From G965267425 sp965267425 (GTDB lineage: Bacteria > Bacteroidota > Bacteroidia > Flavobacteriales_E > Vicingaceae), in contig OZ253959.1 of assembly GCA_965267425.1 (NCBI GenBank), forward strand, positions 1 through 64,000: DNA of 64,000 nucleotides, read 5' to 3'. Every line of letters starts with the position of its first letter. Position 1 is the first letter of the stretch. A program made the translations under genes and the position numbers. Shown piece after piece: positions 35,701 through 43,011 of the stretch. The notes under the pieces are model-generated. The model had not been told where the DNA came from and ran no database searches. It saw only the letters and a program-made list of their open reading frames with translations.

Positions 35701-36286
35701 TACTCGTTATGTTTTACGAGGAATTAACGATGCATCTCCGCCATGTTTTGATTTGGATACCGTAACGGTTAATGGTATTGAAGCGCCAATTATAGATGCC
35801 GGTCCTGACCGCATCATAGAAGAAGGCGATCGAACGCAGCTTTTGGCCTCTCCATTTTTGTCTGGTGGTTCATTTGCATGGACTCCTTCAACTGGATTAA
35901 CCGATACGGCAGCTGTAGATCCAATTGCTTCTCCGGATGAAACCACATTATACATTGTACGTGGAACAGATAGGGATGGATGTGTGGGAACGGATTCTGT
36001 TTTGGTTGAAGTATTGGTAGACAATCGAATTGTGAATGGATTTACGCCTAATGGCGATGGAAAAAATGATACCTGGAAAATCTCATTTATTGAAGGGTAT
36101 GCTTCTGTGATAGTGGAAGTTTACAATCGTTGGGGTCAAAAAGTATTTGAATCGGTGGGATATTCGCAAGAATGGGACGGAAATTTTGAAGGAGCTCCAT
36201 TGCCTTCAGCTGTGTATTATTATGTAATTGACTTAAACGGAGATGGTGAAGAAGTATTTACTGGACCTTTGACACTAATGAGATAG
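29708..36286 (+). CDS. Giant SprB-repeat surface protein with T9SS type B sorting domain
   Basis: 2192 residues from a TTG start, with a signal peptide (KKIRFFLAAIAVVCWYNVSW). The body holds about 25 consecutive repeats of roughly 76-85 residues, each with the pattern C-x-G-x-C-x-G, then GG-x-x-PY-x-Y-x-W, then LCAGxYxVTVTDxxGC. These are SprB-type repeats, known from the Flavobacterium johnsoniae gliding adhesin. After them come an Ig-like region (GPDRIIEEGDRTQLLAS) and the type B sorting domain (NGFTPNGDGKNDTWKISF, VYNRWGQKVF, ending GPLTLMR). It is expected on the cell surface after type IX export. The PorP/SprF gene begins directly at its stop codon, the classic partner arrangement. Confidence 0.92.
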   Translation: MKKIRFFLAAIAVVCWYNVSWAVVSLSLTQSVHSGCYNLCNGEAEATVSNFPSMGPFFITWSGGSISGGSTTTKVLTNSIILNLCPGTYSVVARDSSTGEVSDVIQFVIPNAPPLLANFTITDPTCNDSADAAVSVSVSGGTGPYKYQWSTHPDDTLDNIDSLPAGMYTVNIRDVNGCTLIDSVMITEPDTLLANVTGTHETCAGYCNGTVMANPSGGTGPYTYSWDNGAVDQSLSGICMGKFVVTVTDDRGCQAQDSFTVMVADTLKNNLIAVNDTCYQGCQGKITSEVTGGTKPYMHHWSGLTSTDSMVSGLCAGLYTHTVSDSNGCFIMTNVTIDEGSQITIQDSIYASSCGVCDGILKVFPSGGTAPYSYQWSTGPNDTLFADSNLCAGVYQVTVTDTFSCSQQFSLVLSDDTSGIKGAFAITNDVDCYGQCTGSANVRSVGGQGPFTYSWSPGGQTDSSVTGLCAGDYYVTITDNNSCVHIEKITINEPDTLLFTADVIPPTCYNQCDAQASLSISGGTPPYSIQWLNSNVSGAVAGNLCAGKHPVSVQDANGCLVIDTVTIPETDSLDIQLTIADAICYDSCSGIAEAMITGGQGPYQVTWSTGQTGMMATGMCSGDYSITVTDNLGCSKSMAFNLASANPIVSNFSVGDANCNLNDGYINVSPSGGTGPISILWFNNTYADSIGGLSTGVYTVTLTDSVGCSVDETIAVGGLNGPTVSATINNVSCSEQCNGTASVTASGTNGPYTYLWTPGGAITSTVSGLCEGTHYVQVSDGNSCSTLKEIVIGAPEEISVDFSVTPNSCFGTCDGSIVANVNGGTPPYNYNWSSGSNTNATNGLCDGNYSLTVTDSKGCSISLPVSLDGPAALSIDLQTSNLDCYNVCNGEITSQVSGGTAPYAYSWSNGGSGDMITDLCAGSYTLTVVDANGCSVDETISIANGNQIFANVNTTLADCGMCNGGASALANGGNGSPYTYVWSTGDSGTSVTDLCAGIYELTVYDYAGCSASFDVTISNNGGPALADSTVSASCFGFCDGRAIVTPTGGVLPYTYQWSDNSLQTTDTANNLCAGSYSVVVTDSVGCVTISDPIVVSEPQQLVNQFGIVSILCPGDSNATINANVSGGMAPYSYTWSTSANDTLDFIDSLFAGTYSVSITDSSGCTLMDTIDVVDPTPLQLTFMSQNVSCFGMCDGIASVTVIGGNAPYTYIWNGNAGANQTVAIDLCSGYQVVEVTDNNGCSFIDSVQLVEPAAIAVNKTVNNPSCHDGTDGSIILMPSGGSDSYSYLWNNGTADSSVGNLGAGTYICQITDSKGCILFDTTIINNPTAIQVAFATTPANCDSADGSITATPSGGSGSYSFLWNSIPSQTTAIASNLRAGVYEVTVTDNSTMCMVTESVALNNIGGPSVSTTVIDETCPDACNGSGTAVVVGGAINHGFLWDDPSATTDSLANSLCPGMYTVRVHSLASPRCYSFDTVLINPSDSIFTRIKNIVQPLCFGDCNGEATAEHIGGPAPITYSWNTTPIQTLATAIDLCAGQYIISTTDSNSCASNATLELEEPDSLYIDQISVEAISCNNTCDGVARLSIVGGTAPYRVLWNSQLGSAINNGLCAGTNFIEVIDANNCSVFDTIDVPDVSPIVAGEIISFPSCGNSDGSIALNPTGGTGPYTFDWSDGTKSMTNNALFAGIYVVTIADSKGCSETFTYFLNNPNAPNLLFDKDSVNCNGDCNGVARVTPSGGVAPYQYSWDYSPVSEDDSLVSLCPGVYFVRVTDASDCIAFGSDTIAEPDVLIASAQKITDGCGGACSGEATVVPTGGNTSYTYSWNTSPVQTGQTATELCLGTAVVTVTDNKNCVAQDSVEIIPPDTLKIDSLVILPASCNTNTDGTATIYVSGGTEPYRYNWNNGQMDSSAINLGPGTYFIEILDTVDCSILDTAIVPSLDTVIVQAVDDFNTCLGDMAQLTGSGLGVTTYQWFRIDPDSLADIGVGDSIMVTINDTTRYVLRGINDASPPCFDLDTVTVNGIEAPIIDAGPDRIIEEGDRTQLLASPFLSGGSFAWTPSTGLTDTAAVDPIASPDETTLYIVRGTDRDGCVGTDSVLVEVLVDNRIVNGFTPNGDGKNDTWKISFIEGYASVIVEVYNRWGQKVFESVGYSQEWDGNFEGAPLPSAVYYYVIDLNGDGEEVFTGPLTLMR
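29790..35540 (+). repeat. Coding tandem array of about 25 SprB-type repeats
   Basis: Roughly 25 units of 230-255 bases, recognised at protein level by paired cysteines and a Gly-Gly-x-x-Pro-Tyr-x-Tyr-x-Trp core. At DNA level the units are clearly diverged, with no long identical stretches seen by eye, so the array is old rather than freshly amplified. Units 9, 15, 17, 18, 22 and 25 have lost or changed the second cysteine of the paired motif. Confidence 0.8.
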
Positions 36287-37192
36287 ATGAAAAGGATTTG
36301 CGTCATATCATTATTTGTAATGCTGTCAGCCATTCCGTCCTTTGGCCAGCAGTTGCCTCAGTATACGCAATACATGCTGAATGATTACGCATTTAACCCC
36401 GCCATTGCCGGTACTAAAGATTATTATCGAGGAGTATTTTCTCAACGATATCAATGGGCAGGCATTGATGATGCGCCAAGAACATTTATAATGAGTGCCA
36501 ATGGCCCATTGAAAAACAGAAAAATGGGGCTGGGAGGATATTTGATGAATGATAAAACAGGCCCTGCGTCTCAAACATCATTCTATTTATCATATTCGTA
36601 TATCATTAAGTTAAATGATGCGTTTAAAGCTTCCTTTGCGCTTTCTGGCGGTCTAATGCAATATGTGCTGGATGGTAGTAAAGTTTTGCTCGAAGACCCG
36701 GATGACAATGTATTGAGCAACGGTATTCAATATTCAACACTTCCCGATGCCGGGTTTGGATTCTACCTTTACACCAATCGATTTTATTTTGGTGGATCAG
36801 CACCACAATTATTTAATTCGAGGTATAATTTCTTTGAGAATGGAATAAATGGTGAAGCTTCCTTGGAAAGACATTATTATTTCACCTCTGGTGTGCGGCT
36901 TGGAGATGAATCTTCGCTGGCAGTAACGCCTAGTTTATTGTTAAAATATGTTGACCCGGTGCCTGTTCAAATTGAGGGAAGTGTAAAAGCAGATTACATG
37001 AACTTGGTTTGGTTGGGATTGACCTATAGACATGAAGATGCCTTGGCCATCTTAGTTGGATTTAACTATTTGAACAATCTATCTGTAGGTTATTCTTATG
37101 ACATTTTAATGTCTGATATGAAGAACTACAGCTCAGGAAGTCACGAGATTGTCGTTGGCATTAATTTCATGAGAGCTCTTCCTAAGAAATAG
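36287..37192 (+). CDS. PorP/SprF family type IX secretion membrane protein
   Basis: 301 residues with a signal peptide ending in SFGQ. QQLPQYTQYMLNDYAFNPAI followed by GTKDYYRGVFSQRYQWAG is the hallmark opening of the PorP/SprF family, an outer-membrane beta-barrel needed for surface attachment or export of particular type B cargo such as SprB. It starts at the base after the stop of the giant SprB-repeat gene, so the two are cotranscribed and very likely act as a pair. The core T9SS genes are not in the window. Confidence 0.92.
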   Translation: MKRICVISLFVMLSAIPSFGQQLPQYTQYMLNDYAFNPAIAGTKDYYRGVFSQRYQWAGIDDAPRTFIMSANGPLKNRKMGLGGYLMNDKTGPASQTSFYLSYSYIIKLNDAFKASFALSGGLMQYVLDGSKVLLEDPDDNVLSNGIQYSTLPDAGFGFYLYTNRFYFGGSAPQLFNSRYNFFENGINGEASLERHYYFTSGVRLGDESSLAVTPSLLLKYVDPVPVQIEGSVKADYMNLVWLGLTYRHEDALAILVGFNYLNNLSVGYSYDILMSDMKNYSSGSHEIVVGINFMRALPKK

Positions 37193-37249
37193 GATTGGAC
37201 ACTCCTCTTTATTTCTCATTCATTTAATTTCTTTCATTTACCGTTTTAA

Positions 37250-37552
37250 GTACCAAAACGTGAGTATGTACAATTTGCAAATCTGTGGAGAGATGTAATC
37301 CATGGCAAGCTTTTCATAAGTGCGGATAAAGAGCGTGAATTTGAACAGTGCCTAAGAAATATGCACTGGGAGTAATATTCAGAACTTCGACCATTTACTT
37401 TACATTGAATTGGCGTAAATGGAATTGCCACAGCTCAATTAGAAGGAGTTGTGATTGAACCATTAACTAAAGAACAGCATAACGAATTGAAGTCCATTGG
37501 AAGTCTTTTAGGCATTTTTGAGTTTTTAGATGACAGTTACAATGTCAAATAA
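37250..37552 (+). pseudogene. Degraded coding remnant, about 100 codons
   Basis: One frame reads as normal protein for 100 codons but is broken by two in-frame stops: TAA at 37373-37375 and TGA at 37406-37408. The readable pieces include YVQFANLWRDVIHGKLF, KEREFEQCLRNMHWE, YSELRPFTLH and VNGIATAQLEGVVIEPLT, ending GIFEFLDDSYNVK before TAA at 37550. There is no start codon before the first stop, and a TAA lies directly upstream (37247), so the 5' end is missing. Each internal stop could arise from one base change. The family is not recognised. It fills the gap between the PorP/SprF gene and the convergent surface-protein gene. Confidence 0.6.
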
Positions 37553-37597
37553 GCGGATTGTTGACAATGTAATCATATCAGGTCAGGGGAAACAAAT

Positions 37598-37629
37598 AAA
37601 AAAAGGGAACGGCTAAGCCATTCCCTTTT
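37598..37629 (-). terminator. Terminator of the minus-strand surface-protein gene
   Basis: AAAAGGGAA (37601-37609) pairs with TTCCCTTTT (37621-37629), with an inner GGC/GCC helix (37611-37613 and 37617-37619) beyond a single mismatch. On the minus strand it is followed by seven T residues (37604-37598). It lies 20 bases past the stop codon at 37649 and could also act on the plus strand after the pseudogene. Confidence 0.8.
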
Positions 37630-37648
37630 AATTCTTTTGAGTTTATTC

Positions 37649-40009
37649 TTATCGAGTCAATGTGATGGTTCCCTTCTGTTCAAATTCTTCTCCATCTGCA
37701 GACTTAAAGAATATTAGATATACATATCCTCCCGTAGTCATTTCTCTATCTTCATAGGTTCCGTCCCAACCAATGTTTACATCTTCAGATGTGAATATCT
37801 CCTCTCCCCATCTGTTGTAAACGGACATCTTATATTGATCAAAGTCAAAGAATACGCCGTCAGGTTTAAATGTATCATTGATTCCATCACCATTAGGTGT
37901 AAATGCGGTTGGTACATAAAACAATGGATATTGAATTGCACAAACCTCATTTGAGCGACTGAATGCTTCATCCAGATTTCCAAAGAAAGGAAAGCCTTCA
38001 ACTGCTTCAACATAGTAGCAGAATTGACCTTTGTTTCCATCAGTAACATCCGATACATCATCTCTGAAGGTGATGATCTCACCAAACGAAGCCAATGATT
38101 CTTCAGGCAATGTTCTAACCAATATTGGCTGTGTATTGTCCGTTCCTCTGTAAACTCGGTATTCTCTTACACCGCCATTGTAACCTTCATAACGGTTCCA
38201 TTTCAATTCATTTTCATTCTTACCTCTATCTGCACTTACCGACAATTTCATAGAACGTGCCACATTTGAAATAATTGCGGGATCCTTACACTTGTCCATT
38301 ACATCAATCTTGTAATAGTATGAATGAACATTTGCTTCCACTTTTGTGTCTTCAAATCTGAACATTGAATCCGCAGGTGTAACGGGGTCAGGCAACTCAA
38401 TGGTGGAAACTATTTGGTATGTTGAAGAATCTCCATTGATGCTTCTTCCTACCCAATATTCTCCAATTGAACCATTCAAGTCAATCCACAATTCCACACG
38501 AATTGAATTGGAATCAGAAACGGTAACATTTCGTAGATACGCATATTCTGGTCTTGGTGGAATATCCACTTCTTGATCTGATTTCAATGAAGTTGAGGCA
38601 TAAGGCCCAGCACCTCCATTCTCCACAGCTCGAATGTAGAATCTATAATTGTTTCCATTAACCGGATTGCTGTAGACATAATTACTTGCTGTTGTGGTTG
38701 CTAACAACTCGTACTTTCCGCTGTTCACTGACAGGTAAACTTGATACACCACATTGTTTCCACTTGTGAAATCTGAATATGCATTCCAGGTCACATTGAT
38801 CAAACCATCACATTCGTTCAACTTAGTTTCTGGCTCAATGTTACAATGGTAATCAAAGTCTTGATCCAACAATACATTATTTCCACAATTGTCAAATGCA
38901 GACACCGTATAACAACTTACTCCATCAAGAATATTGTCTCTATCTTCATAAGTCAATGGTGGTACAAGCGTTGTTATAGTATCCAGAATTTGGAACAACC
39001 CTTGTGGCAATTGACGAAGTACATAATATCCTCCAACATCAATTGACGTATTTGGTGACCATCCAATGATTGCTACACTGTCCTCAATAACAGAAACACT
39101 ATCGACCAATTGCGTAACAGGAGGAACATCATCATAATAATATCCTGCATCGATGGATGACACGGAAGTACATCCTTTAGTCAAATCATTAATGGTTACA
39201 TAATATCTAGCTGAGTCATCACATGTGATGATGGTATCCGTTGTTGCATTGGTGCCAAACGGTATGCTTCTCAATATAGCCGGAGTAGTTCCAACCGGAT
39301 ATTCTTTCCAAACCGTATAATTAGCATCAAGAGATGACGGCGGAGCTCCAGTAAATATTGGTGTCCAAACAATGTCATTCACTTTTTCATTCACCTCAGT
39401 AGCTTCCAAACACATCGCTTGAATTGTATTAGACGGAGCTGAATAATTTCTTCCAAAACATCCCGATCTACTTTCTACTCTATAATAATGATCAGTTTCG
39501 CAAAATACTCCTGCATGGGTGTAGCCTGTTGTATCAAATGCAAGGTTATCTCCCGCTACAAATCCTTTGATGCTGTCAATCACATTAAACGCTATGCCAT
39601 CTTCAGAATGGTAAATGTGATAACTGTCGAAACTATTCTTGGTGTTATTTGTTGGTTTTGTCCACTCAATTCGAATATCACCATTTGGCAACACGCTAAC
39701 ACAATTAATAACTGGTGGGTCAATCAATGTTCCATCAATGATTTTCGCTACATAAATTGATACGAAGTTAGAAACAGAAACCTCTCCATTAAAGAATGTT
39801 CTCAATCGATATCGATAATTTCTAGGTCCTTCAATGGTCACATCGTCATAAGTAGTTACTAATGGGCCAACGCTATCCACTTTATACCAACCCGTGCCTG
39901 TATCTGCCCATATCTCTTGGTAGTCGATATTTGTAGAGTAAGCATATTGTGACCATGTCAAAGAAACTTTTTTAGATATTGAACATGTGTCTTTTCCAGA
40001 TATCTGCAA
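37649..40009 (-). CDS. Surface protein, downstream half, with gliding-motility C-terminal domain (frame-split from 39958-42321)
   Basis: 786 residues counted from a TTG at 40009, but the frame is open to 40036 and no signal peptide precedes it, so this is not an independent secreted protein. It consists of fibronectin-III-like repeats (for example SISKKVSLTWSQYAYSTNID and VNEKVNDIVWTPIF) and ends in the type B sorting domain (VPTAFTPNGDGINDTFKPDG, SVYNRWGEEIF, ending GTITLTR). The upstream ORF has a signal peptide and similar repeats but no sorting domain, and overlaps this one in the +1-shifted frame. Together they make one exported protein of about 1,560 residues, if joined by a -1 shift or if the split is a recent mutation or sequence error. 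Confidence 0.75.
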   Translation of the reverse strand: MQISGKDTCSISKKVSLTWSQYAYSTNIDYQEIWADTGTGWYKVDSVGPLVTTYDDVTIEGPRNYRYRLRTFFNGEVSVSNFVSIYVAKIIDGTLIDPPVINCVSVLPNGDIRIEWTKPTNNTKNSFDSYHIYHSEDGIAFNVIDSIKGFVAGDNLAFDTTGYTHAGVFCETDHYYRVESRSGCFGRNYSAPSNTIQAMCLEATEVNEKVNDIVWTPIFTGAPPSSLDANYTVWKEYPVGTTPAILRSIPFGTNATTDTIITCDDSARYYVTINDLTKGCTSVSSIDAGYYYDDVPPVTQLVDSVSVIEDSVAIIGWSPNTSIDVGGYYVLRQLPQGLFQILDTITTLVPPLTYEDRDNILDGVSCYTVSAFDNCGNNVLLDQDFDYHCNIEPETKLNECDGLINVTWNAYSDFTSGNNVVYQVYLSVNSGKYELLATTTASNYVYSNPVNGNNYRFYIRAVENGGAGPYASTSLKSDQEVDIPPRPEYAYLRNVTVSDSNSIRVELWIDLNGSIGEYWVGRSINGDSSTYQIVSTIELPDPVTPADSMFRFEDTKVEANVHSYYYKIDVMDKCKDPAIISNVARSMKLSVSADRGKNENELKWNRYEGYNGGVREYRVYRGTDNTQPILVRTLPEESLASFGEIITFRDDVSDVTDGNKGQFCYYVEAVEGFPFFGNLDEAFSRSNEVCAIQYPLFYVPTAFTPNGDGINDTFKPDGVFFDFDQYKMSVYNRWGEEIFTSEDVNIGWDGTYEDREMTTGGYVYLIFFKSADGEEFEQKGTITLTR

Positions 40010-42321
40010 GAAGGCAGTGGTATGCTGTGGACCCGGTTACCAGGGTTACCACATGTGTCATTCGCACTAACCGAATACGTTTCGGGCCCTGTATTTCCTG
40101 CTGTAGGTCCAAAATTATACGTAGTGTCCGGATAAGTGACCGAATCAATCAGATTTAAGCTACCGTCGTAGATATAATAGTTCTCAATAACTCCCTCGGT
40201 ACTTGGGAAAAAGTACGCGATCAGATCATCGGTAACCGGATCTTTTGTGACCGTATGAATGAAATTAGGTGGTGGTGGTAATTGATCCCCAAACACTCCA
40301 GAGCCCAATTCCGATATACTGCTACATCCCCATGTTGCTGTAGTATCAACTACTTCCACAAAAAATGTAATAGTTGTTGGGAAACACTCTTTGATATCCA
40401 ATGTGTCAATTGTATCTGTAGTACTCTTTATGAGCGTAGTGTCCGGTCCAATAATTTTATATAGATCATATTGAGGAATGGCTTTGTCTGGCCAACCTTT
40501 AGGCGCAAATTCACTCCATTGTAAGATTGCCGATGATGTTCCGTTGTACGGAGTTACATCCATATGCATCGCAGCTATTGTATCAGACCAAATTTTCTTG
40601 GATTGATCATTACAACTAGATACACCCATTAAATGGTAGTAATACGTATTTGTACTAGGATATACTCCTGGATCAGTATACGTTGTTGTGTTGATATTCC
40701 AAATGGTATCTACAGAAACCGCTGGAGAATCTGGGTGTGTTGATCTCCACAACACATAACTTCTGAAAGAGTTCAAGCTATCTTCAGCAGCTGTGACAGG
40801 TTGAGTCCAATTCAAGACCACATCACCGTTTGCTGCAACTTTAGAACATGTTAATTTTGGTGCTGCCAAATCATCTGGAGCAATAACTACTACCGTATAG
40901 GTTACAAAGTTTGCTCCTGGCACCGGACAATAGTTGTCCTGAACTTTAAATACAAATGTAAACACCCCTTCTTTTACGAAACAATCGGATACTTCAGAAA
41001 TGTGGTTACAAGTGGTTTGCCAGTAAAATTTCGTAGACACACCAAAATCAGCTTCCCAATATCCAGCTGTGTCAATATAATTTAAGGTAGTATCCAAAGT
41101 GGCACAAGGTGTATATTCACATCCACTGTTTGGATCAGAAAAGTTTGCTCCAAATTGAGGGCCATCAGGAATCAATCGATTCGTTTGTGGACGAATAGGG
41201 CTATATAAAAATTGAAAGTCTGTTGATTCAATACTAAATGTAACAAAAGTTCCAGCAAGCACTGTATCCACAGCAGGTAGTGGAATAAACGCTCCCAAAG
41301 AATCTTTAAATGTCACATTTGGGGGCACATTGGCCGGAATTCCTGTGGGTGGAGGACAAGCAATCAAAAACACAGGAATGTCTCTGGATATTTCTCCAAT
41401 CAATTGTTGACATCTGTATTCACTCACTTTAATAGCCGTAGCAAAGTGTCCAATGTTAAAAGATGTATAATTGATCTCACCAGTTTTAGCGTTGATGGTT
41501 GCAGGTATATTGTTTGTATTCAAATTTGGTGGTGCACTCCATGGAAGCGGAACTGAAAATGAAAATCCAGGAGACGGAACGATGAATCCACCACCATTTG
41601 CTCTAGGTGTAACCTGGCTAGTATTGGTATTTGTTGCGTAAGACACAGAAGCACCAGTAGTCTGCAATGCCGGAGTCCATGAATACGTCAATGAATCCAA
41701 ATCTAAATCTCTCGCATTATGGTTATAAGTAAAAGGGTAACCCGTACACAATACCGTTGCAGGAGCGGTACTAAATACCGGTGAATTATCATAACAAGTA
41801 CTTGCTGATTGAGGTGCACTAGCTCCAGGAGGAGTGTATGGGAACATCTTTGCACTCAATCTATAACTTTGATTTTGAGGCTGTAAGTTGTCTATGATCG
41901 GAGTGTTTGGTCTACAACAACTTGTCCAGTAAAACTCCCAGCCACCTGTTGGAGGTGTCCCGGTAAGTGTGTAAGGACTTGACTCGTATATATGTTCTTC
42001 GATAGCATTTTTAGCCCTTCCTGTAGTACTTGAACCTGAATAACAATCCGGATCCAAAGTATTGTCATGACATTTTGGAGAAACATCCGCTTGTGAAGTT
42101 CTGTTTACTGAAATGTTTCCTGAGGGTCCTTGAATGGTCTGAAATGCTCCAAGGCCTGCAGTATTGGTTCCACATTGTCTGTAGAGCCTCATTTCAAAAA
42201 TATATTTACCCGCATTTGAGCCCGTGGCACATTTCCAGGTAATCTCTCCTCCTAACAAGTGAGTCGCCTTTAATCCGGTAAAAGGCATTATCCCAATCAA
42301 CAATACTAATAAACGCTTCAT
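39958..42321 (-). CDS. Surface protein, upstream half, with signal peptide (frame-split from 37649-40009)
   Basis: 787 residues. A signal peptide (KRLLVLLIGIMPFTGLKA) precedes the THLLGGEITWKC module with FYWTSCCRP, paralogous to the N-terminus of the protein at 23487-25403. Fibronectin-like repeats follow (LTCSKVAANGDVVLNWTQ, TPYNGTSSAILQWSEF). The last domain-like sequence is SANDTCGNPGNRVHS; the final 20 or so residues (IPLPSCRYLEKTHVQYLKKF) no longer fit the repeat pattern. Without the downstream ORF the protein would lack a T9SS sorting domain. The zero-frame stop TGA (39960-39958) is preceded by an A AAA AAG heptamer in the correct phase. Confidence 0.75.
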   Translation of the reverse strand: MKRLLVLLIGIMPFTGLKATHLLGGEITWKCATGSNAGKYIFEMRLYRQCGTNTAGLGAFQTIQGPSGNISVNRTSQADVSPKCHDNTLDPDCYSGSSTTGRAKNAIEEHIYESSPYTLTGTPPTGGWEFYWTSCCRPNTPIIDNLQPQNQSYRLSAKMFPYTPPGASAPQSASTCYDNSPVFSTAPATVLCTGYPFTYNHNARDLDLDSLTYSWTPALQTTGASVSYATNTNTSQVTPRANGGGFIVPSPGFSFSVPLPWSAPPNLNTNNIPATINAKTGEINYTSFNIGHFATAIKVSEYRCQQLIGEISRDIPVFLIACPPPTGIPANVPPNVTFKDSLGAFIPLPAVDTVLAGTFVTFSIESTDFQFLYSPIRPQTNRLIPDGPQFGANFSDPNSGCEYTPCATLDTTLNYIDTAGYWEADFGVSTKFYWQTTCNHISEVSDCFVKEGVFTFVFKVQDNYCPVPGANFVTYTVVVIAPDDLAAPKLTCSKVAANGDVVLNWTQPVTAAEDSLNSFRSYVLWRSTHPDSPAVSVDTIWNINTTTYTDPGVYPSTNTYYYHLMGVSSCNDQSKKIWSDTIAAMHMDVTPYNGTSSAILQWSEFAPKGWPDKAIPQYDLYKIIGPDTTLIKSTTDTIDTLDIKECFPTTITFFVEVVDTTATWGCSSISELGSGVFGDQLPPPPNFIHTVTKDPVTDDLIAYFFPSTEGVIENYYIYDGSLNLIDSVTYPDTTYNFGPTAGNTGPETYSVSANDTCGNPGNRVHSIPLPSCRYLEKTHVQYLKKFL
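39967..39973 (-). other. In-phase A AAA AAG slippery heptamer in the ORF overlap
   Basis: On the minus strand the upstream ORF reads CTA AAA AAG TTT CTT TGA (39975-39958). A slip of one base back on A AAA AAG continues as AAA AAA GTT TCT TTG, exactly the frame of the downstream ORF. This heptamer is the strongest known bacterial -1 frameshift site (as in E. coli dnaX). No clear stimulatory hairpin or upstream Shine-Dalgarno-like sequence was identified. Confidence 0.4.
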
Positions 42322-42384
42322 AGATCTGCTTTTTTGTGTCGTAAAGTAAAGACGTCCACGACCCCAAAAGGTTGCTTGCTAAAA

Positions 42385-43011
42385 TTAAGAAATTTGGCTG
42401 AAATTCAGGCAATTGAAGGAATAGCCATTTTTTGTAAGCTCTTCCAACACCTGGGGCAATGCTTCCAACACGTTCGATTTTGCCTTCAAACTATCGTGAA
42501 ACACCACTATGGAGCCCGGTTTGACGTTGTCGACAACGTTTTTAACACACTGCTGAGGATCGACATTTGGACTGAAATCATAACTCAAAACATCCCACAT
42601 TATAATGTGATATTTTTTTCGAATGGCTCTAATTTGAGACCTTTTTATCCTACCGTAGGGCGGACGGAACATATTTGTCTCAATTAGTGATTTACATTTT
42701 TGAATGTTTTTTAGGTACAATCGGTTGGTGGTAGACCAACCTTTATGATGATCATACGTATGATTTCCTACCGCATGTTTTTCACGAAGTATTCTGTTGT
42801 ACAACCGTTTATTTTTCTTGACATTTTTTCCAACACAAAAAAAGGTGCCACAAGCATCATATTGCTTGAGCATATCCAGTACCTTATCGGTTACAGTTGG
42901 TGTTGGACCGTCATCAAAAGTCAGGTAAACAACTTTTTCTTTCGTCTCCATTTCCCAAATCAATCCGGGAAAGAGTGTCTTTAAAATTTCAGGAGATTTT
43001 GCCCAAATCAT
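42385..43011 (-). CDS. Polysaccharide deacetylase (NodB homology)
   Basis: 208 residues. The NodB-domain motifs are all present: TFDDGPTPT (catalytic Asp and metal Asp), NHTYDHHKGW (metal-binding H-x3-H), and FRPPYGRIKR. Members remove N- or O-acetyl groups from chitin-like, peptidoglycan or surface polysaccharides. No signal peptide is visible, so it may act in the cytoplasm or be exported by another route. Its start overlaps the radA stop by four bases, making it the last gene of an aminopeptidase-radA-deacetylase operon. Confidence 0.92.
   Translation of the reverse strand: MIWAKSPEILKTLFPGLIWEMETKEKVVYLTFDDGPTPTVTDKVLDMLKQYDACGTFFCVGKNVKKNKRLYNRILREKHAVGNHTYDHHKGWSTTNRLYLKNIQKCKSLIETNMFRPPYGRIKRSQIRAIRKKYHIIMWDVLSYDFSPNVDPQQCVKNVVDNVKPGSIVVFHDSLKAKSNVLEALPQVLEELTKNGYSFNCLNFSQIS

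Noticed and set aside
37246..37431. 61-codon minus-strand frame in the gap after PorP/SprF
   Set aside because: It is antisense to the degraded plus-strand coding remnant, which reads far more like protein.
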